Part shown: positions 52,751 to 62,569 of the stretch, one piece after another
Layout: each line of letters opens with the position of its first letter
Numbering within the stretch: position 1 is the stretch's first letter
NCBI RefSeq assembly: GCF_900102795.1
Contig: NZ_FMWG01000008.1
Location: 1 to 64,000, forward strand
Direction: 5' to 3'
DNA from: Epibacterium ulvae
Lineage (GTDB): Bacteria; Pseudomonadota; Alphaproteobacteria; Rhodobacterales; Rhodobacteraceae
DNA: 64,000 bases
Made by a program: the position numbers and the translations under genes
The notes under the pieces: model-generated
Database searches by the model: none
The model's input: the letters and a program-made list of their open reading frames with translations, nothing else
What the model was told of the DNA's origin: nothing

Positions 52751-53566
52751 GTGGTCAAAACTATGACATATGCCCTGTTGGGGGCGGTTCTTCTGGGAAA
52801 CCCTTGTTTCGCGCAAGACGATGCCGTGGATTCGCCGCGTAAGACACCTGCTCCCTTTCCTCAGTTCGAATCTAAAACCTTAAAGCCACCACAACCGGGC
52901 AGCCAAAAACGGATCACGATACAAATCGCCCCAGAGGTGGTTATACCCGAGGCGCCTGCCGCCTTGCCAACTGTCGAGGGCGAGGCGCGCTATTCTTGGT
53001 TCTGGCAGGATATATCGCCCGGCTTGGAAGAGATCGGACCTGCGCGCCTTGATGATGCGTTGCAGGCCATTCGCGGGGCGCAATCCGTATCTGTGGCCCG
53101 TTTGGATGATTTGCAAAAGATTGTCTCAGAGCATGCGGTGTCTATTCTGACTGAGACGGTCCAAGCGCAGATTTCTCCTGCGTTGGTGCTTGCGATGATT
53201 GCGGTAGAGAGTTCTGGGCGCTTGGATGCGGTAAGCAGCGCAGGCGCGCAGGGTTTGATGCAGCTCACCCCTGAAACGGCAGAGCGTTTTGGCGTCAAGG
53301 ATGTCTTTGATCCTGCCCAGAACATTGCCGGGGGCGTGGCCTATCTTAGCTGGTTGATGGAGCGTTTTAATGGCGACCCTGTTTTGGTTCTTGCAGCCTA
53401 TAATGCCGGGGCTGGGGCTATTCGGGATCACCAGGGGGTGCCTGACTATGTGGAAACACGGGACTATGTGCCCAAAGTTCTGGCGACTTTTGATGTTGCC
53501 CGCAGCATGTGTAAAACTCCTCCTTTGCTGATCTCAGATGGCTGCGTTTTTCAAAACATGAATTAA
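52751..53566 (+). CDS. lytic transglycosylase (SLT domain)
   Basis: Periplasmic enzyme that cleaves the MurNAc-GlcNAc bond of peptidoglycan with anhydro ring formation. From GTG 52751 it is 271 residues with signal peptide TYALLGAVLLGNPCFAQDD; ATG 52685 or 52763 are alternatives. The SLT domain (about 155-250): catalytic Glu in VLAMIAVESSGRLDAVSSAG, AQGLMQLTPETAERFGV, NIAGGVAYLSWLMERF, LAAYNAGAGAI. A proline-rich spacer precedes it. Divergent from the tad locus, so it could open the wall for the pilus, but that is only positional. Confidence 0.87.
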   Translation: MVKTMTYALLGAVLLGNPCFAQDDAVDSPRKTPAPFPQFESKTLKPPQPGSQKRITIQIAPEVVIPEAPAALPTVEGEARYSWFWQDISPGLEEIGPARLDDALQAIRGAQSVSVARLDDLQKIVSEHAVSILTETVQAQISPALVLAMIAVESSGRLDAVSSAGAQGLMQLTPETAERFGVKDVFDPAQNIAGGVAYLSWLMERFNGDPVLVLAAYNAGAGAIRDHQGVPDYVETRDYVPKVLATFDVARSMCKTPPLLISDGCVFQNMN

Positions 53567-53776
53567 ATTGACGTTATAAACAGGCGGACTGTCTTTTCTA
53601 AACGCTGTTTATCGGTAGAGACACCGACTTTGCAGCGACAGAAAAGAAACGCTTCAGGCTTTTCAATAAGGCCCTAGTCTGGGTGGCTGCGCTTGCAAAC
53701 CGGGCAGTGATTGGCCCGTGGCAGCGGTCTTTAAAGGCGCAAACAAATGAGGCGAAACAGCATGGAGGCTGGTGAC

Positions 53777-54550
53777 GTGAATGGAAAGACGAAAACCGCA
53801 ATTGTAACTGGGGGGCTGTCTGGAATCGGGTTGGCCATTGCGCGCAGGCTGATCCGTGATGGGGTATCTGTTTTTGTCGGTGCACGTCGCGGTGGCGATC
53901 AGGATCATGTGCATAATGTTTTGGGAGCAGACGCTGATCGTATTGTGTCACTTCCTTTGGATGTGCAATCGCGTGACAGCGTGGATGATTGTGTTGCGCA
54001 GGTTGTGGCGACTGCGGGCGGTGTCGACATTCTTGTAAATGCGGCTGGAATATATGAAGAGGCTGCGATCATCGACCATCCAGAGGATGTTTGGATGAAC
54101 CATATCGATACAAATCTAAGCGGCACGTTTCGTATGATCCGTGCCGCGATGCCTCATATGAAAGCGGCCGGATGGGGGCGCATTGTCAATATTGCCTCTG
54201 TTGCTGCGCACAACGGGATGGAAAACAATGCGGCTTATTGCGCGTCAAAAGCAGGTCTTTTGGGTTTGGGACGCTGTGTGAGTCTTGAAGGAGCAGCACA
54301 TGGGGTGACTTGTGTGTCCATCAGCCCTACATGGGTCGAAACTGAAATGCTGCGCAGCTATATCGACGCAGACATGAAATCATCTGGTCAGTCTTTCGAG
54401 CAGGTGCGTGCCGAATACTGCAAGTCAAACCCTCAAGACCAGCTTGTTCAACCCTCTGAGGTGGCGGAACTGGCTGCATTTCTTGTCAGTGATGCTGCGC
54501 GTGCTTTGACAATGGAGGATTTTCAGGTGAATGCAGGTTCTCTCTGGTAA
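53777..54550 (+). CDS. SDR family oxidoreductase
   Basis: NAD(P)-dependent short-chain dehydrogenase, 257 residues. Cofactor motif TGGLSGIGLAIARRL, NAAG (VDILVNAAGIYEEA), catalytic Ser in IVNIASVAAHNGM and the Y-x-x-x-K in AAYCASKAGLLGLG. The GTG at 53777 is preferred because GGAGG lies 8 bases upstream; ATG 53762 and 53747 are in frame. It resembles 3-hydroxybutyrate dehydrogenase-type SDRs. Next to it, convergent, are the two subunits of a 3-oxoacid CoA-transferase, which would fit acetoacetate metabolism, but this is inference. Confidence 0.87.
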   Translation: MNGKTKTAIVTGGLSGIGLAIARRLIRDGVSVFVGARRGGDQDHVHNVLGADADRIVSLPLDVQSRDSVDDCVAQVVATAGGVDILVNAAGIYEEAAIIDHPEDVWMNHIDTNLSGTFRMIRAAMPHMKAAGWGRIVNIASVAAHNGMENNAAYCASKAGLLGLGRCVSLEGAAHGVTCVSISPTWVETEMLRSYIDADMKSSGQSFEQVRAEYCKSNPQDQLVQPSEVAELAAFLVSDAARALTMEDFQVNAGSLW

Positions 54551-54628
54551 GCATTTTTTGCGTGATGGGGTCGTCAATCCGATCACTGATGATGCATCCT
54601 GTACGAAATAAATCGTCAGTTTAGATTA

Positions 54629-54656
54629 GGTGTCAGGGTGCAATCACCCTGACACC
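54629..54656. terminator. bidirectional terminator between the SDR gene and scoB
   Basis: GGTGTCAGGGTG and CACCCTGACACC form a perfect 12-bp stem with a CAAT loop between two convergent genes. There is no long T run on either side, but the stem is very stable and the position fits. Confidence 0.8.
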
Positions 54657-54663
54657 AGATATG

Positions 54664-55293
54664 TTAATCTATGATCGTCGCCTTGGTGGCACTGCGCAGC
54701 GCGTCTTCGCTGACACCATCGGCCAGTTCCACGATTTTCAACCCGCCGTCAACGACGTCCAAAACGCCCAGATTGGTGATGATCCGGTCCACGACGCCTT
54801 TGCCAGTGAGAGGCAGCGTGCACTCTGTCAAAACTTTGCTGTCACCATGTTTGTTGGTGTGATCCATCACCACAACCACGCGGCCCACACCTGCAACCAG
54901 ATCCATTGCACCGCCCATGCCCTTCACCAGCTTGCCAGGAATCATCCAGTTGGCGAGATCACCGTTTTCGGCCACTTCCATGGCGCCCAAAATCGCCATC
55001 GCAATCTTACCGCCGCGAATCATCGCAAAAGACTGCGCAGAATCAAAATAGGCAGTCTGGGGCAGCTCGGTGATGGTTTGTTTGCCTGCATTGATCAGAT
55101 CGGCATCTTCTTCCCCTTCATAAGGGAAAGGACCCATGCCCAACATGCCGTTCTCGGATTGTAGCGTTACCTCAATCCCCTCAGGGATGTAGTTCGAGAC
55201 CAGTGTTGGAATGCCAATACCAAGGTTTACATACCAGCCGTCTTGCAGCTCTTGTGCCGCACGTGCGGCCATTTGATTGCGATCCCAAGGCAT
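54664..55293 (-). CDS. 3-oxoacid CoA-transferase subunit B
   Basis: Beta subunit of a succinyl-CoA:3-ketoacid (or acetate) CoA-transferase, 209 residues. The family landmarks are [20 protein letters not shown], the active-site glutamate in [14 protein letters not shown], and [20 protein letters not shown]. It forms an alpha-2-beta-2 enzyme with the product of the preceding gene, with which it overlaps by one base (TAATG). Role: activation of acetoacetate for use as carbon source. Confidence 0.93.
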   Translation of the reverse strand: MPWDRNQMAARAAQELQDGWYVNLGIGIPTLVSNYIPEGIEVTLQSENGMLGMGPFPYEGEEDADLINAGKQTITELPQTAYFDSAQSFAMIRGGKIAMAILGAMEVAENGDLANWMIPGKLVKGMGGAMDLVAGVGRVVVVMDHTNKHGDSKVLTECTLPLTGKGVVDRIITNLGVLDVVDGGLKIVELADGVSEDALRSATKATIID

Positions 55294-56015
55294 TATGCAC
55301 CCTCCTTCTGACGTGTGGTGCGCTGTTCAATGCGCTTTTCATGATCACCCTGAATGATCCGATGTACATAAATGCCGGGCAGGTGGATGGCATCGGGATC
55401 AAGCGAACCTGTTGGAACGATCTCTTCCACTTCAACCACACAGATCTTGCCACAGGTGGCCGCTGGCGCATTAAAGTTGCGCGCCGTTTTGCGGAAAATC
55501 AGGTTTCCAGTTTCGTCAGCTTTCCACGCTTTGACAATGGCGAGATCAGCAAAAATGCCTTCTTCCATGATATAGTCTTCTGCTGCGCCATCTGGGCCGG
55601 TGGGGAATTGCTTTTCCATCTTGCCGTCTGCGATCACGGTGCCAACGCCGGTTTTGGTAAAGAAACCGGGAATGCCAGCACCGCCAGCGCGCATCCGTTC
55701 AGCCAATGTGCCTTGTGGGTTAAATTCCAGCTCCAGCTCACCCGATAGGTATTGGCGCATAAATTCAGCGTTTTCCCCCACATAAGACGAGATCATCTTT
55801 TTGACCTGTTTGGTCTGCAACAGGATGCCAATGCCAAAGTCATCAACGCCAGCGTTGTTCGAGGCAAATGTCAGATCCTTGGTGCCGGCGTCTTTGATGG
55901 CCTGCAGCAGCAATTCGGGAATACCGCAAAGGCCAAAACCGCCTGCAGCAATCATCATGCCATCGCTTAAAAGCCCATCCAGGGCAGCTGCGGCATTGGG
56001 GTAGATTTTCTTCAT
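55293..56015 (-). CDS. 3-oxoacid CoA-transferase subunit A
   Basis: Alpha subunit, 240 residues: [20 protein letters not shown] with the glycine-rich CoA site, [40 protein letters not shown] and [20 protein letters not shown]. Transcribed first, with subunit B directly after it. Confidence 0.93.
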   Translation of the reverse strand: MKKIYPNAAAALDGLLSDGMMIAAGGFGLCGIPELLLQAIKDAGTKDLTFASNNAGVDDFGIGILLQTKQVKKMISSYVGENAEFMRQYLSGELELEFNPQGTLAERMRAGGAGIPGFFTKTGVGTVIADGKMEKQFPTGPDGAAEDYIMEEGIFADLAIVKAWKADETGNLIFRKTARNFNAPAATCGKICVVEVEEIVPTGSLDPDAIHLPGIYVHRIIQGDHEKRIEQRTTRQKEGA

Positions 56016-56113
56016 AAAGCTCTCCCAGCGTGAGGTTTGGCAAACTTTGCCGCGCTTTGGGGAAGGCTGTCAATGAATACTGAGACGCTTACGTATTTCT
56101 ACGGAAGCCCTGA

Positions 56114-56150
56114 AAAGCCAAAGCAAATGGTCACCCTTTGCTTTGGCTTT
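56114..56150 (-). terminator. terminator after topA
   Basis: AAAGCCAAAGCAAA (56114-56127) and TTTGCTTTGGCTTT (56137-56150) make a perfect 14-bp stem with a 9-base loop, followed by TTTTC on the minus strand. It lies 19 bases after the topA stop, in a convergent-free gap before scoA's upstream region. Confidence 0.85.
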
Positions 56151-56168
56151 CGTGCAGAGAGGCAGAAA

Positions 56169-58853
56169 TTACTTTTCTGCGTCTTCAGTTGTTTTTGCAG
56201 CGGTCGTTTTCTTTTTCGCCGGAGCTTTCTTGGCAGTGGCTTTCTTTGTGGTGGTCTTTTTTGCTGCTGTCTTCTTCTTTGCAGGTTTTTTACCGACCTT
56301 CTCGGTGATCAAAGCCATCGCTTGTTCAAGCGTGATGTCCTTTGGGTCCAGATCCTTGGGCAGGGTTGCATTGACCTTTTCCCATTTCACATATGGGCCG
56401 TAACGGCCATCAAAGACGTTCACCGCGCCGCCATCTGGGTGATCTCCCAATTCCTTTAGCGCCTTGGCTGCACTGCCACGGCGGCGGCCAGGATTATTGC
56501 GTTTTTCCGTGATCAGCTCCACCGCGCGGTTCATACCGATTTCAAACACTTCAAGCGTCTCTTTGAGATTCGCATAGATCGGTTTTTCTTCATCCGGCAG
56601 CTGGTGCATCAGATAGGGACCAAAACGCCCCAAGTTGGCAGCGATCACACCCCCATCAGGATGCGGGCCGATTTCACGTGGCAGGGTCAATAGGGTCAGT
56701 GCACCTTCCAGTGTGATTTCTTGCGGGCTCCAACCGGGCAGATAGTTGCGGTTTTGTTTTGGCAAAGACGCGCGTGGGGGCTTTTTATTTTCAGGCGTGA
56801 CTTCACCGCGCTGCACATAAGGGCCAAAACGGCCAGACTTCAGGTGAATTTCATCCCCGTCGTCTTCGCCGAGGATACGCTCATAACCTTCCGCACCTTC
56901 ACCAGAAATGGGGCGTGTATAGTTGCATTCGGGGTAGTTCCCACACCCCACAAAACCGCCTGTCCGTGACGTTTTCAGATGCAACGCACCCGCGCCGCAT
57001 TTGGGGCAGCTGCGTGGATCGGTGCCGTCTTCGCGCGGCGGGTAAAGCTGGGGCGCAAGCGCATCATCCAATACATCCAGAACCTCAGAAATTCGCAGAT
57101 CAGAGGTTTCTGAAATCGCTGCTGAAAAGTCGCGCCAGAACTTTCCTAAAAGGGCTTTATAATCGCCGTCTCCAGCACTTACATCATCCAGCTGGGCTTC
57201 TAGGTTTGCGGTGAATTCATAGCCAACATAGGTGCGGAAGAAATTCAGTAAAAAGATCGTAACGATACGGCCTTTGTCTTCGGGGAAAAGGCGATTTTTG
57301 TCTTTGCGCACATATTCACGATCTTGAATCGTGGTGATGACGCTGGCATAGGTCGACGGGCGGCCAATGCCCAGCTCTTCCATGCGCTTAACCAATGTCG
57401 CTTCCGTGTACCGGGGGGGCGGTTGCGTGTGGTGTTGCAGGGCCAGAACGGCTGCATTTTCTGACAGATAAGCCGCCTCTGCGCCAGCTTTGTCATAGTC
57501 CGCTTTCAAAGAACCACCAAATTTGACCGCTTCGCCTTCCATGATCTGAGGCAGGCGTTTGTCGTCATCGTCGGTTACAACATCATCGCGCCCTTCTTCG
57601 TAGACGCGCAGGAAGCCGTCAAACAGCATCACCTGTCCTGAAGCGCGCAGCACCACCTGTGCATCAGCGGACGCGATATCTACCGTGGTGCGCTCCATAC
57701 GGGCGCCTGCCATCTGACAAGCCAGCGTGCGTTTCCAGATTAGATCATAAAGCTTGCGCTGATCATCTTCTGAAACTTTCAAGCTTGCGGCATCGCGGCT
57801 CATGTCTGTGGGGCGAATACACTCATGCGCCTCTTGGGCATTTTTCGCTTTATTTTTATAGATGCGCGGACTGTCAGGCACATAGTCTGCACCATAGCGT
57901 TTGCCGATTTCAGCACGCGCCTCAGAGACAGCTTCGGGCGCCATGTCGATCCCGTCCGTCCGCATATATGTGATCAAACCCGCTTCATAAAGGCGCTGGG
58001 CTGCGTTCATACATTGCTTTGCGCCCATGCCAAATTTGCGGCTGGCTTCCTGTTGCAGGGTGGATGTCATGAACGGGGCAGAAGGATTGCGTGACGCGGG
58101 TTTTGCTTCAACAGATTTAACCGCCAGATCGCGGCTGGCCACGGCCTGTACCGCGAGTTCCGCTGCAGTGGAGTTCGCTAGCGTGAATTTGTCCAGCTTG
58201 TCTCCGCCCAATACGGTCAAACGGCCTTCAAACCCTTGGCCGCGTGGAGTTTGCAGCTGTGCTCTGACAGACCAGTATTCGCGCGGGTCAAAGGCTTCGA
58301 TCTCTGTTTCACGTTCAACAATCAGACGCAGGCAAACGGATTGCACCCGACCGGCCGACCGCGCACCGGGCAGTTTGCGCCACAGAACCGGCGACAGATT
58401 AAAGCCAACCAGATAATCCAAAGCGCGCCGCGCCAGATAGGCTTCAACCAAAGGCATATCCACCTGGCGCGGGTTTTGCATCGCCTGTGTCACGGCCTCT
58501 TTGGTAATCGCGTTAAAGGTCACACGACTGACGCTGGTGGATTTCTTGATCGAGCGCCGTTTGGTCAGCGCTTCCTGCAGGTGCCAACTGATGGCTTCCC
58601 CTTCGCGGTCAGGGTCGGTTGCGAGGATCAATTCGTCGTCGGTCTTTAGCGCATCGGCGATGGCTTTGACATGTTTGCGACTGTCATTGGCCACTTCCCA
58701 GGTCATGGCAAAATCATCGTCGGTATCAACCGAGCCATTTTTTGCCGGCAGATCTCTTACATGTCCATAGGAAGCCAGGACCGTGTAATCGGAGCCAAGA
58801 TACTTGTTAATTGTTTTTGCTTTGGCTGGCGATTCGACGACAACAACGGGCAT
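56169..58853 (-). CDS. topA: DNA topoisomerase I
   Basis: Type IA topoisomerase that relaxes negative supercoils, 894 residues. TOPRIM domain (VVVESPAKAKTINKYLGSDY, catalytic Glu in the first motif; DPDREGEAISWHLQ), the active-site Tyr in TYMRTDG (GLITYMRTDGIDMAPEA), zinc-ribbon repeats (RSCPKCGAGALHLKTSRTGG, VGCGNYPECNYTR) and topoisomerase C-terminal repeats (RYGPYVKWEKV). The last 45 residues are a lysine/alanine tail (KKTAAKKTTTKKATAKKAPA), typical of alphaproteobacterial and actinobacterial TopA and likely a DNA-binding tail. Confidence 0.96.
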   Translation of the reverse strand: MPVVVVESPAKAKTINKYLGSDYTVLASYGHVRDLPAKNGSVDTDDDFAMTWEVANDSRKHVKAIADALKTDDELILATDPDREGEAISWHLQEALTKRRSIKKSTSVSRVTFNAITKEAVTQAMQNPRQVDMPLVEAYLARRALDYLVGFNLSPVLWRKLPGARSAGRVQSVCLRLIVERETEIEAFDPREYWSVRAQLQTPRGQGFEGRLTVLGGDKLDKFTLANSTAAELAVQAVASRDLAVKSVEAKPASRNPSAPFMTSTLQQEASRKFGMGAKQCMNAAQRLYEAGLITYMRTDGIDMAPEAVSEARAEIGKRYGADYVPDSPRIYKNKAKNAQEAHECIRPTDMSRDAASLKVSEDDQRKLYDLIWKRTLACQMAGARMERTTVDIASADAQVVLRASGQVMLFDGFLRVYEEGRDDVVTDDDDKRLPQIMEGEAVKFGGSLKADYDKAGAEAAYLSENAAVLALQHHTQPPPRYTEATLVKRMEELGIGRPSTYASVITTIQDREYVRKDKNRLFPEDKGRIVTIFLLNFFRTYVGYEFTANLEAQLDDVSAGDGDYKALLGKFWRDFSAAISETSDLRISEVLDVLDDALAPQLYPPREDGTDPRSCPKCGAGALHLKTSRTGGFVGCGNYPECNYTRPISGEGAEGYERILGEDDGDEIHLKSGRFGPYVQRGEVTPENKKPPRASLPKQNRNYLPGWSPQEITLEGALTLLTLPREIGPHPDGGVIAANLGRFGPYLMHQLPDEEKPIYANLKETLEVFEIGMNRAVELITEKRNNPGRRRGSAAKALKELGDHPDGGAVNVFDGRYGPYVKWEKVNATLPKDLDPKDITLEQAMALITEKVGKKPAKKKTAAKKTTTKKATAKKAPAKKKTTAAKTTEDAEK

Positions 58854-59100
58854 AAATTTATAACCTCTTCGGACGAGTAGGGCGCGTTCTATTGTGCGCT
58901 GAGTGTGGGACGCAAGGGGAGATTGTCAATCTCTGCCTGCGATTTAACGTCAAACAAATAATAGAATGTCTGACTTTTGGCGCGTGTCTCAGCAGCATCT
59001 GTGTTCTTTTGTCACGCCGTATACGTAATTTCACACAGTTGTCTTAATTTGCATGTTACAGAGATGCTTAAGTTAACTCATCGAGACTATATTATTGCTA
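58854..59100. other. intergenic region upstream of topA
   Basis: Contains the topA promoter side and the leader of the pseudogene to its right. The sequence is AT-rich near 58945-59100. No further gene is supported. Confidence 0.35.
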
Positions 59101-59551
59101 TGAAAAGATTTTTTTCTTCGCTTTTCATTCTTTTTGTGACGGTTCCTGCTTGGGCAGAGGCGCCACGTCCCTACGAGCTTGTGAAGCAATATGCAAACTG
59201 GGTTGTTATTTGCGATATCGAGGAGGATATGGGGATACAACTGTCCTAGCCTGAGGACTTCAGTCTAATGCAGAACTTTTAATAGCGATTACAGGCCTTG
59301 TACCCGCAGAAAAATCAAAGGTTTGGCTCTCTAGGGCAGGTGCAAAATTAAGCTTGCCTGACAGTACGATTTTAGAAGCGAATTCCCCTTGGGAAGGTTG
59401 GTGCGCGCTTGAATATTCTGCGGCGGCTTTATTAGATATTCTGAAAGAGGGCGGGCGCATTACATTGATACATGAAGAGCGCATCTACGATATCACAAGC
59501 GAAGGCTTGGAAAATGCTTTGGAAGATGCCGAGCAACGTATTGGAACGTAA
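59101..59551 (+). pseudogene. small exported protein gene broken by a frameshift
   Basis: The ATG at 59101 opens a signal peptide (RFFSSLFILFVTVPAWAEAP) and YELVKQYANWVVICDIEEDM, reaching a stop at 59247. In the next frame the coding sequence seems to continue from about 59255 to 59549: ELLIAITGLVPAEKSKVWLS, ANSPWEGWCALEYSAAALLD, ITLIHEERIYDITSEGLENA. The pieces together would form an exported protein of about 150 residues with conserved cysteines, similar in plan to small IalB-like proteins, but the family is uncertain. A one-base change near 59230-59255 explains the break. Confidence 0.55.
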
Positions 59552-59577
59552 ATTATTTTGATCTGCTTTGAAGCGGG

Positions 59578-60729
59578 CTATTTCATCCGACGGCTCAGAA
59601 GTCCGCCGGGGCTACGATCAATCTCTCCGTTCAGTTCAAGCTCGGTCAGAATCGGTGCGATGTCGCGCGCGGGCACTGAAATATCGCGGATCAATTGATC
59701 TTCGGCTGTCGGTGCGGGACCAAGACGGGCCAAAATATGCTGATGAAGCGCATGGGTCTCGCGCAGGTTGCGTTGTTCGGGGGGCGGTGGGGGCAAGTCT
59801 TCCAAACGTGGTTGAGGATTAGGAGGCTTTGGTGCTGAGGGGGGTAATGCCGCCAGCACGTCAGCGCCATTTCTGACCAAGGTCGCGCCATCACGGATCA
59901 ACATATTGCACCCCGCAGCCCGGGCATCAAAGGGATGGCCCGGCACCGCAAGCACTTCGCGCCCCAGATCAAGCGTATCACGCGCGGTGATCAAGCTGCC
60001 AGAGCGCGCAGCGGCTTCAACAACTATCAACGCGCGGGCAAGGCCTGCGATAATACGATTGCGCTTGGGAAAGTGACGCGCCTGTGGTGCGAGCCCCATG
60101 GGTTGTTCAGATAAAATCAGGCCTCTTTCAGCGATTCTCTTGGTCAGGTCAGCATGTTCTGACGGGTAGATGACATCAACACCGCCTGCGACAACGGCAA
60201 TTGTGCCCGCGTTTAACGCTGCTTCATGGGCTGCGGCATCAATACCGCGCGCCAGACCGGAGGTGGTGATAAATCCCGATTCGCCAAGATCGCGGGCAAG
60301 CGCGCGGGCCATACGTAAGCCCAAAGAGGAGGCATTTCGCGCGCCCACCAGCGCCACGCTTGGCTGGTGCAGTAAGGCAACATCGCCAATCGCCCACAAA
60401 AGCGGAGGCGCATCGTGGAGATCAGATAAGATTTCAGGATAGTCAGGAGAACCAGCACACAAAAGCCGCGCTTTTGCGGCTTTTGCGGCTTGGAGTTCGT
60501 TCTCCACGGCGCCTTCAGGGCATATTTCATACCTTTTTACACCAGCGGTGCGTGCCAATTCAGGCAGCGCGGCAAGCGCATTCTGCGCTGTGCCATATTC
60601 GGCCAGAAGGCGGTGAAACGTCACCGGGCCGACACGTCGAGAGCGCAACAGGCGGAGCCAGGAGAACTGAATATCTTCCGTGGTGGGTGGGAGTGGGGGG
60701 TGAGTGGAAGAAGGGGTATCTTCGGTCAT
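59578..60729 (-). CDS. dprA: DNA processing protein DprA
   Basis: DprA/Smf loads RecA on incoming single-stranded DNA during natural transformation. 383 residues: an N-terminal SAM/HhH region (WLRLLRSRRVGPVTFHRLLA), the Rossmann-like core (VALVGARNASSLGLRMARAL, TSGLARGIDAAAHEAALNAG, ARHFPKRNRIIAGLARALIV, AARSGSLITARDTLDLGREV) and a C-terminal winged helix (LIRDISVPARDIAPILTELE). A proline-rich linker (PPSAPKPPNPQPRLEDLPPP) separates the last two. It is intact and suggests, with the tad pilus, possible competence. Confidence 0.95.
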   Translation of the reverse strand: MTEDTPSSTHPPLPPTTEDIQFSWLRLLRSRRVGPVTFHRLLAEYGTAQNALAALPELARTAGVKRYEICPEGAVENELQAAKAAKARLLCAGSPDYPEILSDLHDAPPLLWAIGDVALLHQPSVALVGARNASSLGLRMARALARDLGESGFITTSGLARGIDAAAHEAALNAGTIAVVAGGVDVIYPSEHADLTKRIAERGLILSEQPMGLAPQARHFPKRNRIIAGLARALIVVEAAARSGSLITARDTLDLGREVLAVPGHPFDARAAGCNMLIRDGATLVRNGADVLAALPPSAPKPPNPQPRLEDLPPPPPEQRNLRETHALHQHILARLGPAPTAEDQLIRDISVPARDIAPILTELELNGEIDRSPGGLLSRRMK

Positions 60730-60895
60730 CCGTTACTCCGCCATGTTGCAGAAATAGAATTAACGGAATGAAGGTTAACAGCTGGTGAATGATTGGAGGG
60801 TTTGCGTTATTTTATTGAAAAATACATATACTTTCGATGTAATTGCTTGCTATTCCAGCGCTCAAATTTAACCGTTTGAGTACTTTTATACCAAA

Positions 60896-60921
60896 ATAAG
60901 CACCGGTTTTCTGGTGCTTAT
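60896..60921 (-). terminator. terminator after tldD
   Basis: ATAAGCACC and GGTGCTTAT (60896-60904 and 60913-60921) form a 9-bp stem with an 8-base loop, followed by TTTTGG on the minus strand. It lies 35 bases after the tldD stop. Confidence 0.8.
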
Positions 60922-60955
60922 CCTGATTTATCCACAAGCTTTGATATCTTTTCGG

Positions 60956-62377
60956 CTAGGTTGCAGCACCACCAACGGTGAGACCTCCCATCAGCACGCT
61001 GGGTTGTCCAACGCCGACGGGAACCCATTGGCCGGCCTTGCCGCAGTTCCCCATGCCGGGGTCAAGCGCCATGTCATTGCCAAGAGCGCGAATCTGTTTC
61101 AGTGCTGTTGCTCCGTCTCCTATTAAAGTGGCGCCTTTGACAGGGTCACCAACTTTGCCATTTTTGACGCGATAAGCTTCTGTACAGGAGAACACAAATT
61201 TTCCATTGGTGATATCCACTTGTCCCCCGCCAAACCCGACAGCCCAGATGCCATCTTTGATATCAGCCACCAGATCTGCTGGATCGGTGCCGCCGCCCAG
61301 CATATAAGTGTTGGTCATTCGGGGCATAGGCGCATGGGCATAGCTTTGCCGCCGTCCATTTCCTGTTGGGGTTGTCCCCATCAATCGGGCATTTTGGCGG
61401 TCTTGCATATAGCCAACTAGAACGCCATCTTCGATCAGCGTCGTTTTCTGGCTGGGAGTGCCTTCATCATCCACGGTGATAGAGCCGCGACGATCGGGAA
61501 TTGTACCATCATCCAGCACCGTAACGCCGGGGGCGGCGATGCGCTGTCCCATCATGTCTGCAAACACAGAAGAGCCTTTGCGATTAAAGTCTCCTTCCAA
61601 CCCGTGCCCAATGGCTTCGTGCAGCAGAATTCCGGGCCATCCCGGGCCAAGCACCACCTCCATGACACCGGCAGGGGCGGGAACAGCTGTAAGATTGACC
61701 AAAGCAATGCGAAGCGCTTCTTGCACCTTTGGTTTCCAATCTGCAGGGTCAATCAGCCCATCTAGGCCAACACGACCACCACCACCTGCTGATCCGCTCT
61801 CCCGACGCCCATTTTCATCTACAATCAACGAGACATTTAGGCGTGCCATGGGGCGAACATCGCGCAGTTGAGTGCCATCTGCGCGCAAAATTTCTATTTC
61901 CTGCAAGGAGGCTGCCAAAGATGCGGAAACCTGCACCACACGTGGATCAAGATCACGGGCAAAGCTGTCGATTTCGCGCAGGGTGTCCACTTTGATCTGG
62001 AAAGGCTGTGTGCTGATCGGGTCAATGTCGGTGTATAAACGTGTCTGCGGTGGCTGTGGCGCATCTGCCATAGTGCCGCCGCCATCTGCCACCGCAAGGC
62101 GTACGGTATCCGAGGCGCGACGTAATGCCGCTATCGATAGATCTGTGGAATGGGCATAGCCGGTGACGTCTTGGCGGATTGCGCGTAGGCCAAATCCTTC
62201 GCTCGCATCATAACTCGCAGAGCGTAACCTACCGTCATCAAAGACTAAACTCTCTGATTTACGCCGTTCGGCAAAGATCTCACCATCATCTGCACCAGCC
62301 AATGCGCTGCGCAAAGTGGCCAACGCATCAGGTTCGGGCAATTGGGTTTCAAAGGGTCGAAAATTGATATTATCCAT
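60956..62377 (-). CDS. tldD: metalloprotease TldD
   Basis: TldD forms, with TldE/PmbA, a zinc protease that degrades small unfolded peptides and matures some ribosomal peptides. 473 residues from ATG 62377. The HExxxH metal motif is in GILLHEAIGHGLEGDFNRKG. Other landmarks are SESLVFDDGRLRSASYDASE, YGYMQD-like VLVGYMQDRQNARLMGTTPT, RMTNTYMLGGGTDP and MDLGPGMGNCGK-like LDPGMGNCGKAGQWVPVGVG. Divergent from coxB, a pairing seen throughout the Rhodobacteraceae. Confidence 0.95.
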   Translation of the reverse strand: MDNINFRPFETQLPEPDALATLRSALAGADDGEIFAERRKSESLVFDDGRLRSASYDASEGFGLRAIRQDVTGYAHSTDLSIAALRRASDTVRLAVADGGGTMADAPQPPQTRLYTDIDPISTQPFQIKVDTLREIDSFARDLDPRVVQVSASLAASLQEIEILRADGTQLRDVRPMARLNVSLIVDENGRRESGSAGGGGRVGLDGLIDPADWKPKVQEALRIALVNLTAVPAPAGVMEVVLGPGWPGILLHEAIGHGLEGDFNRKGSSVFADMMGQRIAAPGVTVLDDGTIPDRRGSITVDDEGTPSQKTTLIEDGVLVGYMQDRQNARLMGTTPTGNGRRQSYAHAPMPRMTNTYMLGGGTDPADLVADIKDGIWAVGFGGGQVDITNGKFVFSCTEAYRVKNGKVGDPVKGATLIGDGATALKQIRALGNDMALDPGMGNCGKAGQWVPVGVGQPSVLMGGLTVGGAAT

Positions 62378-62569
62378 GAATGGCACCCAGTTTTTTTGAT
62401 ATAAATCAAGAAAGCGACGGTTTAACGTAAGCATTCCTCTTTATCTGTCGCGAGGAATATGATTTTTACATGCAACAAAGACAACTGGGTAAGTTTGTTT
62501 TTTGGAATCATTGGTTCTACGAAGTGTAACAAACCCCAAACCGATGCGATCAACCGATCAGGACATGAT

